Assembly: GCF_023053635.1 (NCBI RefSeq)
Contig: NC_086178.1
Coordinates: forward strand, 40,222,726 to 40,286,725
From: Elgaria multicarinata webbii
Taxonomy: Eukaryota; Chordata; Lepidosauria; Squamata; Anguidae
Length of the DNA: 64,000 nt
Direction of reading: 5' to 3'
Both the position numbers and the translations under genes were made by a program. Of this stretch, positions 60,001-64,000 are shown piece by piece (within the stretch, counting starts at the first letter, position 1; each line of letters begins with the position of its first letter). The notes beneath the pieces are model-generated. The model was not told the origin of the DNA and made no database searches. It was given only the letters and a program-made list of their open reading frames with translations.

Positions 60001-62497
60001 CATTCACTAAGAACTGCTGGGCTCCTCCAAATGCCAAGGTGGTGGTTGTTTTTTGTGTGGAAAAACTAAAAAAAAAAAAAAAATAGGAAGAAGGCCCCTC
60101 AGCAACCTGCTACACTATCCCCCTCCCCAAGGAAAAAAATTCTCTGGATTTCCCCCCCCCCTCCTGTGAAAGAGGCAGAAAAAACAGTGCCTCTTTCACA
60201 GGGCTAGAGAAAGTTCTCAAAAATAAGGAGCTGAATTCAGCCCAACACGAGTTATGATCCCAGGATAACTGATCATGTAAACAAGCTTCAAGCATTCCAT
60301 AGTAAACAATAAGAGTAGTGGTTCTTGTATTTTATTTATTATTTATTTATTAAATAAATAATAAGGCTGCAATCCTATATCCACTTGCCTTCAACTCTAC
60401 TTCTGAGTAAACATATATAGGATTGCTCTTCAAGATGGCCATATGGTTGGTTCACATACAGAGAAAAACTAATTGTCATAAGTGTGACTTACTTCTTCAT
60501 CAAAAACAATATGGAAAGGAAGCCCATTGCAGAACGTCTTTGGGTCTATCCAGAGCATTTTAGGATAGACAGGATCAAATCCTCTCAGAAGACGTCCTGA
60601 AACATGGAAGGAGGGGGGAAATGGTGCTTTCAATCTTACTGTAATATCCTGATAGAATCAGTAGCAGTTTGTAGGTAACGTGATTGTCTAAGATAGTTTA
60701 ATACTAATTTATAAATTAATAAATAAATATTCATCCATCTATCACTTTTCTCCAAGAACCTCAGGATGGAATACATGGAAGATTTCCACTGATATGAATT
60801 GCAAATTGAAAGTACTGTTCTTTAGGTTTGCCCACTTATGGCAGAGATAGAAGAATAAGAGCTTACATAAAAGCTTAAGCCCTTTTATATCTTTGAATAG
60901 TAGCACCCCAGCCATTTATCCTTCAAATGTACTTCTCTATTTCATTCATTTATTTCATTCCATTTACTACATTTCCATACCTCCCAAAGCTCTCTAGATG
61001 GTTTACGAAGATTAAAAAATTAAAAATACAGTATAATGTACCATCATCCATTGCACAAATTGAATATGACTTATTATTATGTGTGGTTGGTTGGTTTATA
61101 CATTGTTTTTCTACATGAGGCTGTTAATTGTTGTATCAGCTTTTGCTTACATTGCAGAACTGAGATCTGAGCACTACACAAAGAGCTATTTCTTTTCTGC
61201 TTTTGCACTACATAACCTCTAGGTGGCACTGTGCTCTCACCATCAGAAAATATACCCCATTTTCCACACTCTAAAAGCACTCTTAAAAAAAGAAGAAGTA
61301 AATCTAGAGGATCATGATATCGTCTAAAGAACAACTGTGAGTAAGAAATGATGAGCACACAACAAATGCCTCATGTAGAAAAGCTCACTGTGCCCAGGAC
61401 ATTGTGAGCTGCTTGAGGCAAAGGACAAGATGCTATCCAAGCCCCATTCCATTTACAGAAGCCAACTGGATTGGCAGTTGGATCTTACTTCAGCACTGGC
61501 TGCAGAAAACATCCACTGCACCTGAGGGCAGCGGGCTAGTTTCGGGGTCACATAGCTCTGTCCCCCAACACCTTGTCACTGCTCCTCACCCATCAGCATC
61601 TGCTGTCTCACTTTGCTTAGTGGTAGGGCCAGCTCTGTGATATCAGGCTGCACAGAACTTTGCAGCATTTCATGAGCAAAAAATAGATATATCCCATGCA
61701 ACAAGGGGCTTATAATCTAAAATAGATATTGTGGAAACTGAGGGTGGATAATGAAGAAATGTGAGCCAATGTAGTTAAACGTACTTAAAATTAGTTACAG
61801 TTAGGAATGCCGATTAACAGCCTTATACACAAACAAGATGATTAGGGGGCGGGGGGGGGGGAGTGAAGTAGAATTTGAAGCAAAAGTGAAAGGACTGGGG
61901 CTTAACAGGTGTTGTCAAAAGAGGGCGGGGATCCAGTAGTCAAGGCAAGAGATGCCTAGATCTTGAACCAGAATTTTAGCTGAGGCTTCCAAAAGAAATG
62001 GGCAGATTTTTAATAATGGCATTTAAAATGATGTTCAATATCAAACATTCTGGATAGCTAAAAACATTCCAGTTTTTAGCTATTCTGTGAATATTGCATA
62101 TGTTGTGGCAATTCGGATCCACATATTTATATAAATAAAGATGTATTTTCATGGTTCTTTTATATGCTGAATTTTTCATTGAGATAATTTTAAAAGAAGA
62201 AGTTTGACAGTGCTATCCACACTAGGATTGGTAGATCATCTGGCAAGTTTTACAGCATCTTGTGCTTTGCCCACAATGTAAAATGGTAGCCTTCGCTGTA
62301 AAAAGAAACCAGTGCTGGGTTTAAAATGCCACCCTGAAACATTAATGACCGATGCCAAATGCATTTGTAAAGCTATGAATTTTACCTTTTCCTATTGTCA
62401 CAATTCCTCGGATGGTTTCCCAGTGGCTTTTCTTAACAGGACAAGTAGAAAGAAGACTTGTTTTATCTCTGATCTTATTCATGGCTCTTTCAAGGTC
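48697..62497 (-). CDS. GUCY1B2: soluble guanylate cyclase beta-2 subunit, C-terminal two thirds
   Basis: The enzyme makes cGMP from GTP in the cytoplasm in response to nitric oxide (family knowledge). Eight exons join in phase: 62497-62386, 60596-60493, 58360-58144, 56691-56371, 54920-54772, 54127-53981, 50080-49926 and 48946-48697. They give about 484 residues: a linker with [13 protein letters not shown]; the HNOBA (PAS-like) region [18 protein letters not shown]; a coiled coil from [20 protein letters not shown] into [14 protein letters not shown]; and the cyclase domain. Visible active-site motifs are FSDVVTFT and ETIGDAYM (both metal-site Asp), and [17 protein letters not shown] (purine and triphosphate binding). 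Beta-1 lacks the first Asp. Similarity to remembered rat beta-2 is high ([22 protein letters not shown]). The N-terminal heme (H-NOX) exons lie beyond 62.5 kb and were not seen in the window. No stop or frameshift is seen. Confidence 0.92.
49012..49115. repeat. palindromic MITE (GCAATCCTATACAC family)
   Basis: GGCTGCAATCCTATACACAC, AGGAGTAAGTCCCATTGAAT, GGGATGTACTTCTGAGTAGA, ATATAGGATTGCATTG. Confidence 0.6.
49187..49621. mobile_element. palindromic MITE split by an L2 tail
   Basis: Ends GGGTTCACACGACATGATAA and GTGTGTTGCATGAACCC. The inner arm GAGTGTGGGTTGTTGTTGAA has its complement TTCAACAACAACCCACACTC at about 49565. The centre is interrupted by the LINE tail 49327-49424. Confidence 0.6.
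49327..49424 (+). mobile_element. L2-type LINE tail insertion
   Basis: AATTTTTGTGAACTGCCCAG, GGACGGTATAAAAATGTAAT and an AAAT run. Confidence 0.75.
49798..49858. repeat. half copy of short palindromic hAT-like MITE
   Basis: CTTCCACAACCCTCTAGATG and TTTTGGACTACAACCCCC, left arm only. Confidence 0.5.
49926..50080 (-). CDS. GUCY1B2: GUCY1B2 exon ([21 protein letters not shown])
   Basis: 51 codons plus [22 protein letters not shown] and [15 protein letters not shown], with the Cys, Asn and Arg of the guanylate-cyclase signature. Acceptor TTCTTGTTTAG; donor CA|gtgagt. Confidence 0.95.
50277..50377. mobile_element. left part of MITE related to 61108-61386, cut by the L2 LINE
   Basis: GGGCTTTTCTACATGAGGCA start. 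The family resumes after the LINE at about 51150 (ACCAGGTGGCACTGTGGTAT). Confidence 0.4.
50378..51097 (+). mobile_element. L2-type LINE, 5' truncated, with long coding remnant
   Basis: A frame of about 118 codons (50392-50748) reads [31 protein letters not shown] and [10 protein letters not shown], the conserved C-terminal part of L2-type reverse transcriptases. One stop follows AAPYA; the same frame then continues WNALPEHLR and [10 protein letters not shown]. The 3' UTR ends CAGCACCATGTACATTGATG, then (AAAT)n and (AAT)n. It lies in a GUCY1B2 intron on the opposite strand to the gene. Confidence 0.85.
51150..51560. other. GUCY1B2 intron, MITE right part and unique sequence
   Basis: CACAACCACCAGGTGGCACT resembles the element at 61200. 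A GATA repeat lies at about 51530-51556. Confidence 0.35.
51560..51960 (-). mobile_element. diverged L2-type LINE 3' part
   Basis: CAAGACAGTTTACAATTCTA then AT-rich sequence and a degenerate coding end (GGAGCCACCACCAAAAAATC), minus strand. Confidence 0.4.
52117..52299 (+). mobile_element. L2-type LINE tail (same family as 50378-51097)
   Basis: TTTATACTGTTAGTTTTACT, TGTAAGCCTATGCGTCAGGG, CAGCACCATGTATACTGATG and (AAAT)n. Confidence 0.8.
53100..53170 (-). mobile_element. LINE tail remnant
   Basis: A TTTA run then ATATTTATATACTACTTGAT, minus strand. Confidence 0.4.
53981..54127 (-). CDS. GUCY1B2: GUCY1B2 exon (catalytic, ETIGDAYM)
   Basis: 49 codons, phase 0: [18 protein letters not shown] then [12 protein letters not shown]. 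Contains the guanine-binding Glu and the second metal-site Asp. Acceptor CTTTTTCAAG; donor CAA|gtgagt. Confidence 0.95.
54375..54480 (-). mobile_element. CR1-type LINE 3' end fragment
   Basis: CTAAGAAGAGCCCTGTTGAA and GGTTCATCTAGTCCAGCATT complement the end at 39720-39755. Confidence 0.5.
54772..54920 (-). CDS. GUCY1B2: GUCY1B2 exon (catalytic, FSDVVTF)
   Basis: 49 codons after a split Gly: [20 protein letters not shown] and LTTVHDVYK. Carries the first metal-binding Asp of class III cyclases. Acceptor CATCTTTCAG; donor AAG|gtattc. Confidence 0.95.
55158..55297. repeat. short palindromic hAT-like MITE, complete
   Basis: Ends CAGGGGCAGGCCACTTG and CAACTTGCCCACCCGTG; flanks ATCTATCC and GTCTAGCC match at 6 of 8. 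Confidence 0.65.
55686..55922 (-). mobile_element. tRNA-derived SINE
   Basis: Minus-strand copy of the 18741-18982 family: CCTACCTCACAGGGTTG body in complement (CAACCCTGTGAGGTAGG) and CTCTAACCACTACACCACAC complementing the tRNA-like head. Confidence 0.7.
56371..56691 (-). CDS. GUCY1B2: GUCY1B2 exon (signalling coiled coil)
   Basis: 321 nt. [20 protein letters not shown] closes the PAS-like fold; [20 protein letters not shown] leads into a Glu/Lys/Leu coiled coil and the [14 protein letters not shown] entry to the cyclase domain. Acceptor TCTGAACCAG; donor GCAG|gtgaat. Confidence 0.95.
56915..57020. repeat. 12-bp minisatellite of TTGTGCAA units
   Basis: From 56937 successive 12-base units read TTGTGCAATGTG, TTGTGCAATACA, TTGTGCAACACA, TTGTGCAACCGG, TAGTACAACTGC, TCATACAACCAG and TTGTGCCAGCAT; one more unit (TTGTGCAACTGC) starts at 56915. 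It lies in a GUCY1B2 intron about 220 bp upstream of the exon 56691-56371. Confidence 0.85.
57359..57400 (+). repeat. (ATC)n(ACC)n microsatellite
   Basis: ATC units followed by ACC units. Confidence 0.9.
57418..57525 (-). mobile_element. tRNA-derived SINE 3' half
   Basis: CTTACATGGTCCACTTCTCC and CTCTGTGAAGTAGGTTAGGC complement the body of 18741-18982. Confidence 0.55.
57526..57800. repeat. MITE with GCATATCTACAC / GTGTAGACATAC ends
   Basis: GGGCATATCTACACAATTCA to CCCTTAGGTGTAGACATAC; the GC-rich interior is partly inverted. Confidence 0.45.
57866..58076. repeat. palindromic MITE (family of 1431-1655)
   Basis: GGCTAGTGGTTCTGATGTCA, CAGTCAGAACTCTAAAGGAG, GTTAGAGTTCTGACTGGTTC and AAGAGCCACCACCCTCC. 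It ends about 70 bp before the GUCY1B2 exon at 58144. Confidence 0.6.
58144..58360 (-). CDS. GUCY1B2: GUCY1B2 exon (HNOBA region)
   Basis: 72 codons plus one base: [55 protein letters not shown]. The acceptor is an alternating AT tract ending TATTAAG; donor AGAG|gtactc. Confidence 0.92.
58940..59060. repeat. MITE half related to 63533-63673
   Basis: GGCTTGTCTACAAATGGCAT, GTCGTCCCTGCACATTCAAA, CAGTTCTCCTGGGATAGTTG; the complementary half may lie near 59360-59450. Confidence 0.35.
59500..59572 (+). mobile_element. CR1 LINE 3' terminus
   Basis: GGCTCAATAGCCTTATAGGC, CCCCTTCCAACTCTACTATT and CTACGAT: the classical CR1 end with an ATTCTATG-like octamer. Confidence 0.75.
60363..60428. repeat. palindromic MITE (GCAATCCTATA family), short
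   Basis: GGCTGCAATCCTATATCCAC to CATATATAGGATTGC. Confidence 0.55.
60493..60596 (-). CDS. GUCY1B2: GUCY1B2 exon ([16 protein letters not shown]...)
   Basis: Acceptor CATGTTTCAG; two bases complete Gly, then 34 codons ending PFHIVFDEE; donor |gtaagt. Start of the HNOBA region. Confidence 0.9.
60920..61075 (-). mobile_element. L2-type LINE 3' end
   Basis: CATTTCCATACCTCCCAAAG and TCTCTAGATGGTTTACGAAG, minus-strand L2 terminus. Confidence 0.5.
61108..61386. mobile_element. MITE with TTTTCTACATGAGGC / GCCTCATGTAGAAAAGC ends
   Basis: The 17-base ends are inverted repeats. Inside: CTACATAACCTCTAGGTGGC and CGTCTAAAGAACAACTGTGA. Related copies lie at 31915-32240 and 50277. Confidence 0.6.
61640..62000. 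mobile_element. diverged LINE-like sequence
   Basis: AACAAGGGGCTTATAATCTA and GGACTGGGGCTTAACAGGTG recall old LINE interiors. A G run lies at 61849-61861. Class unsure. Confidence 0.3.
62386..62497 (-). CDS. GUCY1B2: GUCY1B2 exon (linker, [14 protein letters not shown]...)
   Basis: 37 codons plus one base, ending ...IVTIGK; donor AAAAG|gtaaaa. The acceptor TGATTCCACAG at 62498 was chosen over the weaker TAATTTAG that would start the exon at 62523. The phase matches the next exon exactly. Confidence 0.8.
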
Positions 62498-62523
62498 CTG
62501 TGGAATCAGCCCAAAGCAATCCA

Positions 62524-63211
62524 CTAAATTATTCGTTATTTTTAAAAGTGAAAATTATATTAGGGATTTTGCACTAGCAAAGGAATAATAGTGACACAAT
62601 AAAAGGCAACTAGTGTTTTCCATTTATTTCCCCACACTTGGAACTGGAAAACACGTAAAACACAAGCAAGTGTGCCTCATTTTTGCAAACACTTTGGAGG
62701 CACCTATCCATGCACTCATTCAGACGTGAGCATAAGCATGGATTTCAGGTGCTCTGAATATAAAGTGTCTGCTATTCACATCCATTTTTTTTATCCAGCT
62801 CTGGATAATGACATTAATTGCAAACAGAGACGGAAGTAAAGAGGTTAGACGCAAGAGGTTGGATTAAACTAGGGCCACATTTATTAAACATTATGGGTTG
62901 GATCCAGATTTAAGTGGACCAGCTGCATTGGTGGAAGTGGATTTCTCCACCCCCTCCTTCCCACAGCAACCACACCAACCCACTGAAAATGCTACACAGA
63001 GAGTCAGGAGACCCTGCTGAACGGCAGAAGTGACTGACTGCATGAGAAACAAACTACTTCTGGGTCCTGAAAGCAATGAGCCTGTGGGTTATATGGGTGA
63101 CCCTGCCCAGAGAGAAGAATGGAAATGTGTTAGGCCACAGTAATACTAGTCCTGAGTTATCCCTTCCCTGAACCTCACAACTCTGGGCAAATGAAACAGG
63201 TTAGCCTCAAA
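62524..63211. other. GUCY1B2 intron
   Basis: No further exon found. GGGTTGGATCCAGATTTAAG at 62894 is half of the 15671-15812 palindrome family. Confidence 0.4.
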
Positions 63212-63318
63212 TAGGGTATCCAGATGTTCTACATCACAGAGGACTGTCCTCTGTTTTGGAGAGTTTGCAGAGAATCACCTTCTATTCTAATGTGTCCCTT
63301 ATTAGAAGAGGTGTCCAA

Positions 63319-63448
63319 GGCCCAATCTACACCAAGCAGGATATAACACTTTGAAAGCAGTTTGAAGCAGTATATGGAATGCATCATGGTCCCAAATAGT
63401 TGTCAATACCATTATAAACTGTTAGAAAGCAGTAATGTAGATCCTGTC
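63319..63448. mobile_element. Harbinger-like MITE nested in 63212-63830
   Basis: GGCCCAATCTACACCAAGCA to GTAGATCCTGTC, flanked by CAA (63316-63318 and 63449-63451). Confidence 0.65.
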
Positions 63449-63532
63449 CAACCCTGATTTAAAGTAAAATAACCAGGAGGGAGAATGGAAGAGGCCTTGA
63501 AGTAGCCAGTCAACAGTCACACAGGTAACTTA

Positions 63533-63673
63533 GGCCATGGCTAGACCAGGCCTATATCCCAGAATTGTCCCGGGATCATCCCTGTGCATCCAAATGACAC
63601 ACCAGAGATCCCAGGAGCAGGCAGGGATGACCCCTCCATTTGCCTGGGATAATCCTTAGGTCTAGCTAAGGCC
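63533..63673. mobile_element. Harbinger-like MITE with TTA duplication
   Basis: TTA at 63530-63532 and 63674-63676. Ends GGCCATGGCTAGACC and GGTCTAGCTAAGGCC; inner GGGATCATCCCTGTGCATCC and AGGCAGGGATGACCCC are inverted. Confidence 0.8.
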
Positions 63674-63859
63674 TTAGTCACAGTCTTCCACAGTATGATG
63701 AGATGTACAGTATTTCTGTTTAAAGTTTGGTAATTATTTCTAAATGTTCCCATATATACTAGCATATGCAATTGTTATGCAAATTTGTTTCCTCTTTTTT
63801 GGTGACATGTAAGGGGCCACTGTGTGTGGCCACACGTTGCCGTCATGATTGTATATGCA

Positions 63860-64000
63860 TTAATGAATCTTTATTGCTAAACATGATAAGCCAACACAAT
63901 ATGACATAGTTAGAAAAATAAAATACAAGCAAAAAGATGAACTAAACTAAATGAAATAAAAATCGATAGTTTAAAATGAAATAAAAATAGTGAAAAATTC
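63860..64000 (-). mobile_element. possible LINE 3' end, cut by window edge
   Basis: AATCTTTATTGCTAAACATG followed by an A-rich run; similar to 24371-24480. Confidence 0.3.

Larger units (their letters stand above)
63212..63830 (-). mobile_element. hAT-like non-autonomous element carrying two nested MITEs
   Basis: Inverted member of the 12138-12524 family: GGTATCCAGATGTTCTACAT and AGAGGACTGTCCTCTG at one end; GATGTACAGTATTTCTGTTT and TTTTTTGGTGACATGTAAGG at the other. It is interrupted at 63319-63448 and 63533-63673. Confidence 0.65.

Noticed and set aside
62498-62523. longer 5' boundary for the first visible GUCY1B2 exon
   Set aside because: The acceptor TAATTTAG lacks a pyrimidine tract, while CTGATTCCACAG is better; not excluded.
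1-64000. LTR-type or other virus-derived elements, CRISPR arrays, rRNA
   Set aside because: Looked for and not seen; all recognised mobile DNA is LINE, SINE or DNA-transposon derived.

Overview
The window looks like nuclear DNA of a sauropsid, most likely a squamate reptile (lizard or snake). The reasons are vertebrate exon-intron structure, exons of three vertebrate genes, CR1- and L2-type LINE 3' ends, tRNA-derived SINEs of the kind common in squamates, and very many palindromic DNA-transposon remnants. The species call is inference; no search was run. No rRNA gene, functional tRNA gene, CRISPR array or LTR-type element was seen.

Layout. (1) 840-9516, + strand: the last six coding exons of DOCK10, a DOCK-D family guanine-nucleotide exchange factor, covering the end of the DHR-2 domain and the C-terminal tail; the rest of the gene lies left of the window. 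(2) About 10.1-34.5 kb: intergenic DNA, mostly repeats (hAT, Tc1/mariner and Harbinger-like non-autonomous elements, SINEs, LINE ends), with a few unique stretches that could be conserved non-coding elements. (3) 35014-42183, + strand: a complete small gene, probably CCDC195, with three core coding exons that splice in frame and one candidate cassette exon. (4) 42.5-48.7 kb: the interval between two convergent genes, with one promoter-like cluster near 46.4 kb. (5) 48697-62497, - strand: eight exons of a soluble guanylate cyclase beta-2 type gene (GUCY1B2), covering the PAS-like HNOBA region, the signalling coiled coil and the whole cyclase domain. Its heme (H-NOX) exons lie right of the window. 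All eight exons join in phase without stops.

The three genes have unrelated jobs: actin signalling through Rho-family GTPases, an unknown coiled-coil protein, and cGMP synthesis. Nothing suggests an operon-like relation. DOCK10 and CCDC195 point the same way; CCDC195 and GUCY1B2 are convergent.

The most distinctive non-genic content is the set of long-palindrome transposons. Several have target-site duplications (TSDs) that can be read directly: 8-bp for hAT-like families, TA for mariner-like ones and 3-bp for Harbinger-like ones. Several are nested inside each other, which gives a relative insertion order.
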